From positions 62,001 through 126,000 of the forward strand of contig NZ_LZSC01000057.1 of NCBI RefSeq assembly GCF_001665235.1: 64,000 nucleotides of DNA. Direction: 5' to 3'. A program made the position numbers and the translations under genes. The notes under the pieces are model-generated. The model saw nothing but the letters and a program-made list of their open reading frames with translations, ran no database searches and was not told where the DNA came from. Source of the stretch: Mycobacterium sp. 1100029.7. Lineage in GTDB: Bacteria; Actinomycetota; Actinomycetes; Mycobacteriales; Mycobacteriaceae. Of this stretch, positions 35,587-44,345 are shown in pieces (the first letter of the stretch is position 1; each line of letters starts with the position of its first letter).

Positions 35587-36014
35587 CCCGACTTGTCCAG
35601 GCAGAAGGTGTAGGCGTCGACTTTGTTGACAGTGCGTTGGTCTTTGACTTGGCCGTTGACGATGATGCGGCAACCGAGGGTGTCCCCGTCGCCTTGTGCC
35701 ACCACGTTGGCCACGACCGCCGGCTCGGTCGTGGTGATCGTGAACGACCAGGGCAGCGGCGCGTCCTTGACTTGCTGCGGCTGGGCGTTGACATCAAGGT
35801 AGTTGATGGTTGCCACCGCACCCGGTGCGCCGAAGACTTCGAGCACTACCTGCTTGGGGTTGAACGGCACGATCTCATTGGCCAAACCACTGTTGGCCCG
35901 CGTGTTGTCGTGTGAGCCGAAGATGCCGTGCAGCCGATAGATGCCGAACCCCGCGATCCCCACGACGAGTACCGCGACCAACACCATCCAGCCTTGTCTC
36001 AACACGGTTGACAT
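35583..36014 (-). CDS. MmpS-family accessory protein
   Basis: MmpS proteins are small membrane-anchored periplasmic partners of MmpL. The 143-residue protein has one N-terminal membrane helix (GWMVLVAVLVVGIAGFGIYRL) followed by a beta-rich domain with the family motif VVLEVFGAPGAVATINYLDV, and two cysteines (GCRII, FCLDKSG) likely forming the conserved disulfide. ATG 36014 follows GAAGGCGA. It is translationally coupled to mmpL and controlled by a promoter that contains a palindromic operator. Confidence 0.93.
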   Translation of the reverse strand: MSTVLRQGWMVLVAVLVVGIAGFGIYRLHGIFGSHDNTRANSGLANEIVPFNPKQVVLEVFGAPGAVATINYLDVNAQPQQVKDAPLPWSFTITTTEPAVVANVVAQGDGDTLGCRIIVNGQVKDQRTVNKVDAYTFCLDKSG

Positions 36015-36112
36015 TGAATCGCCTTCACCCGTAGGCCTTTCGATGGTCGGGCGTTGCACGATCACTCTATGGCTACGACGGTTGTCGTGACCAGCCGTGA
36101 TCGACGGATTTC

Positions 36113-36141
36113 ACAGTACGGTACTGGACCGTACTGTACAA
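36113..36141 (-). promoter_or_regulatory. mmpS promoter containing a perfect palindromic operator
   Basis: On the minus strand TTGTAC (36141-36136), a 17-bp spacer and TACTGT (36118-36113) form a SigA-like promoter. ACAGTACGGT (36113-36122) and ACCGTACTGT (36128-36137) are a perfect 10-bp inverted repeat around ACTGG, filling the promoter almost exactly. The tetR gene lies directly upstream, so TetR repression of mmpS-mmpL is the obvious reading. The 98 bp between operator and mmpS ATG form the leader. Confidence 0.83.
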
Positions 36142-36184
36142 GAGACGCGCCCGTACACATATGGCGGCATGCGACGCCGTAGCG

Positions 36185-36781
36185 CTACGTGCGGTTCCGA
36201 GTGAGGCCGGGGATCAGGAAACCGTCGACGAGAGCTTGCACGGTGCGCCGAGTGGGCGGCCGACCGGGGATGATGGACCGGAAGATCAGATAGCCCGGCA
36301 GCAGATCCCACAGCTCATCGGTGATGACGTCCTCGGTGATCTCGCCGCGGTCGACGGCCTGGCGCAGCACATGCTGAATCAACGCCTTGCGCTGCTTGAG
36401 GAACTGTTCCTGCAAGGCGTCGTCGAGCGCCGAGTGCCGCGACACCTCGACCATCACCGCGCGAATGGTGCTGGCATGCTCGGCGCCGTGCTGACCACAC
36501 GACTCCCCCAGGCTCAGCAAATCGCCACGCAGCGTGCCGGTGTTGGGCACGACGGCGACCTCGCGGACGCCCTCGATAAAGGCCGCCAGCACCAACTCGG
36601 CCTTCGAGGGCCAGCGCCGGTACACCGTGGCCTTGCTGGCGTGGGCGGCACTGGCCACCGCATCCACGGTCAGTTGGTCATAGCCATGTTCCTGCAGTAA
36701 ACGCAGGGTGACCGCAAGCAGTTCGGCCTCGCGCGGAGACCATGGTGATGCCTCCGTGTACGGGTCGGCCGTCTGCGTCAT
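36185..36781 (-). CDS. TetR-family regulator of the mmpS-mmpL unit
   Basis: The 198-residue protein has an N-terminal TetR helix-turn-helix (AVTLRLLQEHGYDQLTVDAV, then ASAAHASKATVYRRWPSKAEL) and an all-helical ligand domain of the TetR_C type. It lies just upstream of mmpS on the same strand. A perfect palindrome in the gap is its likely operator. ATG 36781 follows a TATCGT -10-like element by seven bases, suggesting a leaderless start; GTG 36790 is an alternative. The inducer is unknown, probably a substrate of the MmpL pump. Confidence 0.9.
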   Translation of the reverse strand: MTQTADPYTEASPWSPREAELLAVTLRLLQEHGYDQLTVDAVASAAHASKATVYRRWPSKAELVLAAFIEGVREVAVVPNTGTLRGDLLSLGESCGQHGAEHASTIRAVMVEVSRHSALDDALQEQFLKQRKALIQHVLRQAVDRGEITEDVITDELWDLLPGYLIFRSIIPGRPPTRRTVQALVDGFLIPGLTRNRT

Positions 36782-36826
36782 AGCGCCCACGATAGATCCG
36801 CAACCTGTGCGCAGCCCAGCGCCGCG

Positions 36827-38935
36827 CTATGACTCGGCGTCGGCCTCCGTCGCGGGCCCCTGCTCGAGCAGGCGTCGAAATCCATCCTCGTCGAGGATTG
36901 GCACGCCCAGCTCCACAGCCTTGTCGTACTTGGAACCCGGCGAATCACCGGCGACCACGTAGTCGGTCTTCTTCGACACCGAACCGGCGGCCTTGCCGCC
37001 GCGCGCCAAGATCGCCTCCTTGGCGTGATCGCGGGAAAAGCCGGTCAGCGAACCGGTGACGACGATGCTCAGCCCCTCCAGGGTGCGCGGAGTGCTGGCG
37101 TCCCGCTCGTCGGCCATCCGCACGCCGGCGTCGCGCCACTTGTCGACGATCGCGCAATGCCAGTCCACGGTGAACCACTCGGTGACCGCGGCGGCGATGG
37201 TCGGCCCGACGCCCTCGACCGCGGCCAGCTGCTCGGTCGACGCCGAGGTAATCGCTTGCAGGTCACCGAATTCGGTCGCCAGGGCACGCGCCGCCGTCGG
37301 ACCGACATGCCGGATCGACAGTGCCACCAGCACCCGCCACAGAGGCTGGGCCTTGGCCTTATCGAGGTTGGCCAGCAGCCGCTTGCCGTTGGCCGAGAGC
37401 GTGCCGGCCTTGGTGGTGAACAACTCGGTGCGCAGCAGGTCGTCCTCGGTCAGGGTGAACAGGTCACCCTCGTCGGTGATCACATCGGCCTGCAGCAGCG
37501 CGGTGGCGGCCTCGTAGCCCAGCCCTTCGATGTCGAAGGCGCCGCGGCCGGCGACGTGAAACACCCTCTCCCGCAACTGTGCTGGGCAGGACCGCGAGTT
37601 AGGGCAACGGATGTCGGCGTCGCCCTCCTTGGCCGGCGCCAGTTGCGTGCCGCACTCCGGACAGTGGGTGGGCATCACGAATTCGCGTTCGGTGCCGTCG
37701 CGCAGATCGGCGACGGGACCGAGCACTTCGGGAATCACGTCACCGGCCTTGCGAATCACTACGGTGTCGCCGATCAGCACGCCCTTGCGCTTGACCTCGG
37801 CGGCATTGTGCAGCGTGGCCAGGCCGACCGTCGACCCGGAGACGGTGACCGGCTCCATGAACGCGAACGGGGTCACGCGTCCGGTCCGCCCGACGTTGAC
37901 CCGGATGTCGAGCAGTTTGGTCTGCACCTCTTGCGGCGGATATTTGTAGGCGATCGCCCACCGTGGGGCACGCGAAGTCGAGCCCAGCCGGCGCTGCAGC
38001 CCGACGTCGTCGATTTTGACGACCACACCGTCGATTTCGTGGTCGACGTCGTGGCGGTGCGCGCCCCAGTAGGCGATCCGCTCCAGGGCACCGCCGGCAT
38101 TTTCCACCCGGGTGGTGTGCTCGGAGACGGGCAGCCCCCAGGCGCCCAACGCCAGATAAGCGTCGTGCAGGGTGGGCGGACGGAAACCCTCGGTGTGGCC
38201 CACGCCGTGGCAGATCATCCGCAGTTTGCGCCGGGCGGTCACCGCCGGATCCTTCTGACGCAACGAACCGGCGGCGCTGTTGCGCGGATTGGCGAACGGC
38301 GTCTTGCCGTCTTCGACCAGCGCGGCGTTGAGCGCTTCGAAGTCGGCGACCCGGAAGAACACCTCACCGCGCACCTCGAGCACATCGGGGATCGGGTACT
38401 CCTCGCTGGCCGTCAGCCGCTCCGGCACGTCGTCGATGGTGCGGGCATTCAGCGTGACGTCCTCACCGGTGCGCCCATCCCCCCGCGTCGCGGCACGTAC
38501 CAGCCGGCCACCCCGGTAGACCAGGGCCAGCGCGACGCCGTCGATCTTCAGCTCGCACAGAAAGGGCACGTCTGGAGAGCCGGACGCGCCCACCTCGGCA
38601 CCGACGCGCGCCGCCCACACGTCGAATTCGTCGGCGCTGAACACGTTGTCCAGCGACAGCATCCGTTCCAGGTGCTCGGCGGAGGTGAAATCGGTGGCAA
38701 AGCCCGCACCGCCGACCAGCTGGGTCGGCGAGTCGGGGGTGCGCAGCTCGGGGTGTTCGTCCTCGAGCGCGCTCAACCGCCGCAGCAGGACGTCGAAATC
38801 CGCGTCGGAGATGACCGGGGCGTCCCGCACGTAGTAGCGGAATTGGTGTTCACGCACCTCGTCGGCCAATTCACGCCATTGCCGCCGGACCTCGGGCGCT
38901 AAGAAGTCCGAGGAGTCAGCTTCTGGCGAAGTCAT
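36827..38935 (-). CDS. ligA: NAD-dependent DNA ligase
   Basis: LigA seals nicks using NAD+ and is the replicative ligase. The 702-residue protein contains domain Ia (FRYYVRDAPVISDADFDVLL), the nucleotidyltransferase with the AMP-accepting Lys130 in CELKIDG, the OB fold, a zinc finger with four cysteines (CPECG...CPNSRSCPAQL), helix-hairpin-helix repeats (LAAVEGVGPTIAAAV) and a C-terminal BRCT domain (TLEGLSIVVTGSLTGFSRD). The length and order are complete. The tetR gene is divergent in position but on the same strand, 46 bp away. Confidence 0.97.
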   Translation of the reverse strand: MTSPEADSSDFLAPEVRRQWRELADEVREHQFRYYVRDAPVISDADFDVLLRRLSALEDEHPELRTPDSPTQLVGGAGFATDFTSAEHLERMLSLDNVFSADEFDVWAARVGAEVGASGSPDVPFLCELKIDGVALALVYRGGRLVRAATRGDGRTGEDVTLNARTIDDVPERLTASEEYPIPDVLEVRGEVFFRVADFEALNAALVEDGKTPFANPRNSAAGSLRQKDPAVTARRKLRMICHGVGHTEGFRPPTLHDAYLALGAWGLPVSEHTTRVENAGGALERIAYWGAHRHDVDHEIDGVVVKIDDVGLQRRLGSTSRAPRWAIAYKYPPQEVQTKLLDIRVNVGRTGRVTPFAFMEPVTVSGSTVGLATLHNAAEVKRKGVLIGDTVVIRKAGDVIPEVLGPVADLRDGTEREFVMPTHCPECGTQLAPAKEGDADIRCPNSRSCPAQLRERVFHVAGRGAFDIEGLGYEAATALLQADVITDEGDLFTLTEDDLLRTELFTTKAGTLSANGKRLLANLDKAKAQPLWRVLVALSIRHVGPTAARALATEFGDLQAITSASTEQLAAVEGVGPTIAAAVTEWFTVDWHCAIVDKWRDAGVRMADERDASTPRTLEGLSIVVTGSLTGFSRDHAKEAILARGGKAAGSVSKKTDYVVAGDSPGSKYDKAVELGVPILDEDGFRRLLEQGPATEADAES

Positions 38936-38974
38936 CCTCGCAGGCTATCGAAGGCCGCCGACAGACCATCTTTC

Positions 38975-39040
38975 GCGCCGAGATTGCCGTAGTGGTCGTC
39001 TCGAGTGCCCGCACCACAGCCGTTGCGGCAATCTCGGCGC
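38975..39040. terminator. 15-bp perfect inverted repeat upstream of ligA
   Basis: GCGCCGAGATTGCCG (38975-38989) and its perfect complement (39026-39040) form a stem whose loop contains a further GTGGT/ACCAC pairing. It lies between the stop of the MetE-like gene (39049) and the ligA start (38935), both on the minus strand. It therefore probably terminates the upstream transcript. No T-run follows. Confidence 0.7.
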
Positions 39041-39048
39041 CAGGCCGA

Positions 39049-40062
39049 TCAGATCGCGTCGGGATCCTGAGCGAAGGCCTCGGCGGTCTTTCGGGCCAGC
39101 TCGATCGCGATGCGAGCCCACTGCGGGGTCGCCGCGGCCAGCCCACACGCCGGGGTGACGCCGACGCGCTCGCGCAGGGCCGAGCGCGCGAACCCCAACC
39201 GGTCGGTCACCGCGACAAGGGCGGCGGCCACCTCTTCGACCGAGGGCCGGCGTTGCGGAGCAGTGCCGGCGACGACGCCCAGCATCACGGTGCGTCCCGA
39301 TTCCACGAACGCCGCGATACCGTCCAAGTCCGGGGCTTGCAGTGTGCCGGCGTCGACCGATATTGCGCCAATGTTGCTGCGCCCCAGCATTTCCCACGGC
39401 AGATCGGACGCGCAACTGTGTACCAGCACGTCGGCGGCCACCGCTTCGACGCAGGTGTCCAGCAGCGACTGAGCCACCGACTCGTCGAGCGCCGCGACCG
39501 GACTCAGCGCGGTGACCCCGCTCAGCCGGCCACCCAACGCCGCCGGCAACGAGGGTTCGTCGAACTGCACCACCACCGGTGTGTCCAGCCGGCGCGACAG
39601 CGTCGCGCGATGCGTGGCCACGCCTTCGCCCAGCGAGGCCGTCAGGTCGCGCAGCGCCCCGGGATCGGTGATGGCCCGATGGCCGTTGGCCAGTTCGAGT
39701 CCGGCGGCCAGCGTGATCGGTCCCGGAGCCTGAACCTTGACCACCCGCCCGCCGCCACGCAGGCCGGCCGTCTCCCAGGCCTCCTCCAGCGCGTCCATGT
39801 CCTCGTCGAGGAGGCTGACCGCCCGGCGGGTCACCGCGCCGGGCCGGGCCGCGATTCGATATCCGCGGGGCACGGTGTCGATCGCGACGTCGACCAACAG
39901 CGCACCGGCCCGCCCCAGCAGGTCGGCACCCACTCCGCGGGCCGGCAGCTCGACCAGGTGGGCCAGCGCGGCGGCCAGCTCGCCGACGACGACTTCAGCC
40001 GACGGCCGCGCCGCAGTTCCGGGCCACGATCCCGTCCCGCTGGCGGTCGCGAAAACACTCAC
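39049..40062 (-). CDS. MetE-like (cobalamin-independent methionine synthase C-terminal) protein, Rv3015c-like
   Basis: This 337-residue protein resembles the C-terminal barrel of cobalamin-independent methionine synthase (UROD/MetE-like), with KVQAPGPITLAAGLELANG, VVVQFDEPSLPAALGG and the metal-type VLVHSCASDLPWEML segment. It lacks the N-terminal MetE domain, so it is not a full synthase; a methyltransferase role on an unknown thiol or metabolite is possible. The M. tuberculosis orthologue next to ligA is uncharacterised. It is divergent from lpqA. Confidence 0.85.
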   Translation of the reverse strand: MSVFATASGTGSWPGTAARPSAEVVVGELAAALAHLVELPARGVGADLLGRAGALLVDVAIDTVPRGYRIAARPGAVTRRAVSLLDEDMDALEEAWETAGLRGGGRVVKVQAPGPITLAAGLELANGHRAITDPGALRDLTASLGEGVATHRATLSRRLDTPVVVQFDEPSLPAALGGRLSGVTALSPVAALDESVAQSLLDTCVEAVAADVLVHSCASDLPWEMLGRSNIGAISVDAGTLQAPDLDGIAAFVESGRTVMLGVVAGTAPQRRPSVEEVAAALVAVTDRLGFARSALRERVGVTPACGLAAATPQWARIAIELARKTAEAFAQDPDAI

Positions 40063-40162
40063 CGGACAACCGTATTCGACGACGTATCCACGCCCGGCGC
40101 CCAGGGGTGTCTGGTGTCGGCCGGCGGGGTTACTCTCGAAGCCTCAAAAGGGGTGCAGAACG

Positions 40163-40807
40163 GTGTGGCGCAGGGCAAGATTCGCGGGGCCGCTGTTGAT
40201 GTGCGGCACGGTGGTGCTGTTTGCCGCATGCACCCGGGTGGTCGACGGTACTGCGCTGCCCGGGTACACCGGCGGTGCCCGGGGCGTCAACGGGGTCAAC
40301 GTCGACACGATCCTGCTGGACCAGTCGCGGATGCGCGCGATCACCGGAGCCGGCGAGCACCTGACCATCATTCCGTCGATGGACGGCAGCGCCCCGGTCG
40401 ACATCGACGCCCTGGCCGGCGCCACCCCGCAGGCATGCCGGTTCCTGTACGCCGAGACCGCGACGTTCGGGCCGGATATCGAGGAGTTTCACAAGACCAC
40501 CTTTCAGGACCCGCCCGACGGCGCCCTGATCTCGGAGGGGGCCGCCGCCTATCACGACGCGGCCACCGCCCAGCACGCCTTCACGGCTCTGGTCTCGACG
40601 GTCACCAATTGCGCCGACGGCTCGGGCGGCCGGATGTTCGTCGGCGACTGGAAGGCCGACGCCAGCTCGTTGCACCTGGGACCCGGCGGCTGCGGCCGCG
40701 ACTACCGGCTGATGTCGGTGGCGTTACTGGAAGTCACCTTCTGCGGATTCCCGCAATCGGTGTCCGACATTGTGATGACAAACATCACCGCCAACATGCC
40801 GCGCTAG
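40163..40807 (+). CDS. lpqA: Lipoprotein LpqA, PknH-like sensor domain
   Basis: The 214-residue protein has a signal peptide (FAGPLLMCGTVVLFAAC) ending at a lipobox-type Cys, then an extracytoplasmic domain of the PknH C-terminal family. Visible landmarks are ILLDQSRMRAITGAG, the paired cysteines NCADGSGG, GPGGCGRDYRL and FCGFPQSVSDIVMTNI. Such domains sit outside the membrane and may bind small ligands. GTG 40163 follows AAGGGG by eight bases; the longer upstream frame overlaps a divergent gene. The function is unknown. Confidence 0.87.
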   Translation: MWRRARFAGPLLMCGTVVLFAACTRVVDGTALPGYTGGARGVNGVNVDTILLDQSRMRAITGAGEHLTIIPSMDGSAPVDIDALAGATPQACRFLYAETATFGPDIEEFHKTTFQDPPDGALISEGAAAYHDAATAQHAFTALVSTVTNCADGSGGRMFVGDWKADASSLHLGPGGCGRDYRLMSVALLEVTFCGFPQSVSDIVMTNITANMPR

Positions 40808-40831
40808 TAAAAGCCTGCACGGCAACGGCTT

Positions 40832-41107
40832 TCACCAATGCGCCGTGGTCATCAACTCGAAGTTCGGGTGGCCGCATTCGACCCACATCGCGACGTGCAA
40901 AGCGGTGACCGCAGCGGAGACGGCCAATGCGGCGACCGCGAACGCAAAGCCCTGCTGCCCACGCTGCCTGACCTGACGCATGCCGACCAGGGCTAGAGCG
41001 GCGCTCAGGATCGGGCTGGCGTACATGCCCATGATGCTCAGCACAAACGCCGCAATGGTCAGGCTGTTTGTCGGCAATGCCTGCGCGGTGGCCTGGTTCT
41101 CGCTCAT
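40832..41107 (-). CDS. Small membrane protein, DUF4190-type
   Basis: This 91-residue protein has two predicted membrane helices (SLTIAAFVLSIMGMYASPILSAALALVGM and FAFAVAALAVSAAVTALHVAMW) joined by a basic turn (RQVRQRGQQG). ATG 41107 lies nine bases after AAGGGA; an upstream GTG 41113 is too close to it. It is convergent with lpqA (24 bp apart). The function is unknown. Confidence 0.75.
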   Translation of the reverse strand: MSENQATAQALPTNSLTIAAFVLSIMGMYASPILSAALALVGMRQVRQRGQQGFAFAVAALAVSAAVTALHVAMWVECGHPNFELMTTAHW

Positions 41108-41207
41108 CGTCACTCATCCCTTCTCGCTCGGGATCACCCGAATGTCGAGACGAATGTTCTCCATAAGCGCTTGGAAAATTCTTGGAATGCGGCGACGTGC
41201 GGGGCGA

Positions 41208-42284
41208 TCAGCGCGACGTGCGGGCGATGGTCGCGCTGCCGAGCACCTCGTCGCCGGCCGCATCCGGCCGGTACATCACCACCGTCTGGCCGCACGCCAC
41301 ACCCCGCAGCGGAGTGCGCAACCGCACGTCGAGTTCGTCGCCGACCAATTCGGCTACTGCGCTCACGGTTTCGCCGTGTGCGCGCACCTGCACGTCACAC
41401 TCGATGGGACCGGCGGGTGCGATCCCCCCGGTGAACACCGGCTCACGTCCGGTCAATACCTGCACTTCGAGGTCGGCTGCGCTACCGACGTGCACGGTCG
41501 ACGTGTCGGCATCGATGGCCGTCACGTACCGCGGCAGACCGTCGGGCCCCGGCCCGGCGATGCCCAAGCCTTTGCGCTGACCGATCGTAAAGCCGTGCAC
41601 CCCATCGTGAGTGGCCAGCACCGCACCGTCGGCGCCGACGACATTCCCGCGGCGAACGGCGATGCGCTCCCCCAGAAACGCGCGGGTGTCCCCCGACGGG
41701 ATGAAGCAGATGTCATGGCTGTCGGGTTTGTCGGCGACGGCCAGGCCGCGCCGCGCCGCTTCCGCGCGAATCTGCGGCTTGGGGGTGTCACCGATCGGAA
41801 AAGCCGCGTGGCGCAACTGCTTCGCGGTCAGGACGGCCAGCACGTAAGACTGATCCTTGTCCCGGTCGACGGCGCGGCGCAGCCGGCCCTGCGACAGCCG
41901 AGCGTAATGCCCGGTGACCACGGTGTCGAACCCCAGGGCCACCGCACGCGCGGATAATGCGGCGAACTTGATGCGCTGATTGCAGCGCACGCACGGGTTC
42001 GGTGTCTCGCCGCGCTCGTAGGACGACACGAAATCGTCGATCACGTCTTCGGCAAACTTTTCGGCGAAATCCCAGATGTAGAAAGGAATTCCGAGTACAT
42101 CAGCGACTCTGCGCGCGTCCGAGGCGTCTTCTTTCGAGCAGCATCCGCGCGAGCCGGTGCGCAGCGTGCCCGGCGACGACGACAAGGCCAGGTGCACACC
42201 GACCACGTCGTGCCCGGCGTCGACCATGCGAGCGGCCGCCACCGACGAGTCGACGCCACCGCTCATCGCGGCAAGAACTTTCAT
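41208..42284 (-). CDS. mnmA: tRNA-specific 2-thiouridylase MnmA
   Basis: MnmA installs the 2-thio group on U34 of tRNA-Glu, tRNA-Gln and tRNA-Lys. The 358-residue protein has the PP-loop MSGGVDSSVAAARMVDAG, the conserved TPNPCVRCN with a catalytic Cys, DKDQSYVL, HDICFIPSGDTRAFL and the C-terminal RCC-like end. ATG 42284 overlaps the cysteine desulfurase stop (ATGA), so the sulfur donor and the thiolase are made together. The much longer open frame upstream is shadow of the desulfurase gene. Confidence 0.96.
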   Translation of the reverse strand: MKVLAAMSGGVDSSVAAARMVDAGHDVVGVHLALSSSPGTLRTGSRGCCSKEDASDARRVADVLGIPFYIWDFAEKFAEDVIDDFVSSYERGETPNPCVRCNQRIKFAALSARAVALGFDTVVTGHYARLSQGRLRRAVDRDKDQSYVLAVLTAKQLRHAAFPIGDTPKPQIRAEAARRGLAVADKPDSHDICFIPSGDTRAFLGERIAVRRGNVVGADGAVLATHDGVHGFTIGQRKGLGIAGPGPDGLPRYVTAIDADTSTVHVGSAADLEVQVLTGREPVFTGGIAPAGPIECDVQVRAHGETVSAVAELVGDELDVRLRTPLRGVACGQTVVMYRPDAAGDEVLGSATIARTSR

Positions 42285-43468
42285 CCGGACGCCCCCGCAG
42301 CGGCCAGGGCCGCTCGCCGGGCGCGATCCACCGCGGCCGGAAGCACCCGCAGCACCTCGTCGACGTCGGAGTCGATACTGGTGTGCCCCAACGACAATCG
42401 CAGCGATCCGCGGGCGGTGGCCGCGTCGGCGCCCATCGCGATCAGCACGTGCGACGCCTGTGGAACGCCCGCCGTGCACGCCGAACCGGTCGAGCATTCG
42501 ATGCCGTTGGCGTCCAACAACATCAGCAGCGCGTCACCCTCGCAGCCGCGGAACGTGAAGTGTGCGTTGCCCGGAAGTCGCGATTCGCGGGACCCGTTGA
42601 AGCGGACGTCGTCGATCTCGGCCAGCACACCCTCGACCAGCCGATCGCGCAACGCACGCAACCGCGCGCTGTTGGCGTCCAGGCCGTCCACCGCGAGCCG
42701 CATCGCCGTGGCCATTCCCACGGCGCCGGCAACATCGGGCGTGCCGGAACGGATGTCCCGCTCCTGGCCGCCGCCATGCAACAGCGGCGCGCAGGCCACA
42801 TCGCGGCGCAGCAGCAGCGCACCCACGGCCTGCGGACCACCGAACTTGTGCGCCGCGACGCTCATCGCCGAGAGCCCGCTCGCGGTGAAGTCGACGGGCA
42901 GCTGACCGATGGCCTGCACGGCGTCGCTGTGCATCGGGACGCCGAACTCGGCGGCGACCGCGGCCAGGTCGGCGATCGGCATCACCGTGCCGACCTCGTT
43001 GTTGGCCCACATCACCGACACGAGAGCGACGTCATCGATGTCGCTGCGGCCCTGCAGCGCCTCGCGCAGCGCGGCCGCCGATACCGAGCCGTCCGCGGCG
43101 GTGGGCAGCCACGTCACCTCGGCGCCTTCATGCTCGACCAGCCAGTCCACCGAGTCCAGCACCGCGTGGTGTTCGACTCGACTGGTGATGATGCGGCGGT
43201 GCCGCGGATCGGCGTCGCGACGGGCCCGGTAGATGCCCTTGACGGCCAGGTTGTCGCTCTCGGTGCCACCGGCGGTGAAGATCACCTCCGACGGGCGCGC
43301 GCCCAGCTTGTCCGCGATCAGCTCGCGGGACTCCTCGATGCGCCGCCGTGCCGTGCGGCCGCTGGTGTGCAGCGACGAGGCGTTGCCGACGGTGCTGAAC
43401 ACGGCCGTCATCGCCTCGACTGCAGCGGGGTGCATCGGGGTGGTGGCGGCGTGATCGAGGTAGACCAT
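42281..43468 (-). CDS. iscS: Cysteine desulfurase (IscS/NifS family)
   Basis: This PLP enzyme takes sulfur from cysteine and passes it on, here probably to MnmA. The 395-residue protein shows YLDHAATTPMHPAAVEAM, the PLP lysine in SVAAHKFGGPQAVGALLL, and a catalytic loop with the active Cys in CSTGSACTAGVPQASHVL. ATG 43468 gives the family start; upstream sequence runs into another gene. It is translationally coupled to mnmA. A role in Fe-S cluster assembly is also possible. Confidence 0.93.
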   Translation of the reverse strand: MVYLDHAATTPMHPAAVEAMTAVFSTVGNASSLHTSGRTARRRIEESRELIADKLGARPSEVIFTAGGTESDNLAVKGIYRARRDADPRHRRIITSRVEHHAVLDSVDWLVEHEGAEVTWLPTAADGSVSAAALREALQGRSDIDDVALVSVMWANNEVGTVMPIADLAAVAAEFGVPMHSDAVQAIGQLPVDFTASGLSAMSVAAHKFGGPQAVGALLLRRDVACAPLLHGGGQERDIRSGTPDVAGAVGMATAMRLAVDGLDANSARLRALRDRLVEGVLAEIDDVRFNGSRESRLPGNAHFTFRGCEGDALLMLLDANGIECSTGSACTAGVPQASHVLIAMGADAATARGSLRLSLGHTSIDSDVDEVLRVLPAAVDRARRAALAAAGASG

Positions 43469-43502
43469 GACGCGCCCCAGGATACCGGGCGGCCCAGAAC
43501 CC

Positions 43503-44345
43503 CTAGGCGGCCAGCATGTGGCCTCGATCTGAGCGTTGACCTGGGCGCCGCGCCACGCCGACGCCCACGGCCGCCTGGCAGCGGCGGGCCAGCGCCCGCC
43601 GGTCGGTACCCGGCAACTGCAGGGACTCGACGTGAACGTGCGCCAGCGTGCGCCGCTGCGCCAGCATCCGGCCCATCGCCGCCCCCAGGGTGTCGTCCCC
43701 CACAAAGGCCGGGGCGGTCGAAATGAGGCCGTCGACGTGGTGATAGGTCAGCCGCAGGGGTTGCACCGGACGACCCGCGTCAACGGCGGCCTGGAACATC
43801 GCCGGGTAGAACGACCCGCAGGCCACCCCGCACCACGTGGTGCCCTCGGGGAAGGCGACCACGGTCTGGCCGGCGCGCAGCCGCTCTGCCACGGCATCCA
43901 CCACCGCCGGCAACCGCCGCAGGCTGGCCCGCTCGATCGGAATGATCTTCAGGAGCCGCGCCGTGACCTCGCCGAACATGTCGGCGCGGGCGACGTACCA
44001 CCCGGGTAGCACCGCCCCGATCGCAAAAACGTCCAGCCACGACATGTGCGGGCCGACCACCAGGACGCCGCGCAGGTTGCGGATCGGAGCACCGGAAACG
44101 CTGATTCGGATTCCGAAAACGCGCAGCAGCATCCGGCAGTAGAACTGCCGCAGCCGCATCTGGCCGGGCATCGGCACCACCGCCAGCGGCGCGCCCAGCA
44201 CCAGCAGCGCCGCCAACATCAGGCGCAGCGTGACCCGCAGCACCACCAGCCACCGCGGCGAGGCGGGCCCGACACCCACGCAGGTGCTGTCGCAGGTCGC
44301 GCGCGGCAGCCACGCGTGGTCGCCGGCGACCGCCGGAGCGTTCAT
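43503..44345 (-). CDS. 1-acyl-sn-glycerol-3-phosphate-type acyltransferase (Rv3026c-like)
   Basis: The 280-residue protein has a hydrophobic N-terminal stretch (WLVVLRVTLRLMLAALLVLGAPLAVV) and PlsC-type motifs: HMSWLD (HX4D catalytic) and FPEGTTW (PEGT). It belongs to the membrane lysophospholipid/ornithine-lipid acyltransferase family. Its ATG overlaps the upstream GNAT gene stop (ATGA). Paired OlsA/OlsB-type enzymes make ornithine lipids, so that role is a plausible inference. The substrate is unproven. Confidence 0.85.
   Translation of the reverse strand: MNAPAVAGDHAWLPRATCDSTCVGVGPASPRWLVVLRVTLRLMLAALLVLGAPLAVVPMPGQMRLRQFYCRMLLRVFGIRISVSGAPIRNLRGVLVVGPHMSWLDVFAIGAVLPGWYVARADMFGEVTARLLKIIPIERASLRRLPAVVDAVAERLRAGQTVVAFPEGTTWCGVACGSFYPAMFQAAVDAGRPVQPLRLTYHHVDGLISTAPAFVGDDTLGAAMGRMLAQRRTLAHVHVESLQLPGTDRRALARRCQAAVGVGVARRPGQRSDRGHMLAA

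Noticed and set aside
37025..38902. A 625-codon frame antisense to ligA
   Set aside because: The ligA motifs on the other strand are unmistakable; this frame exists only because of GC-rich codon bias.
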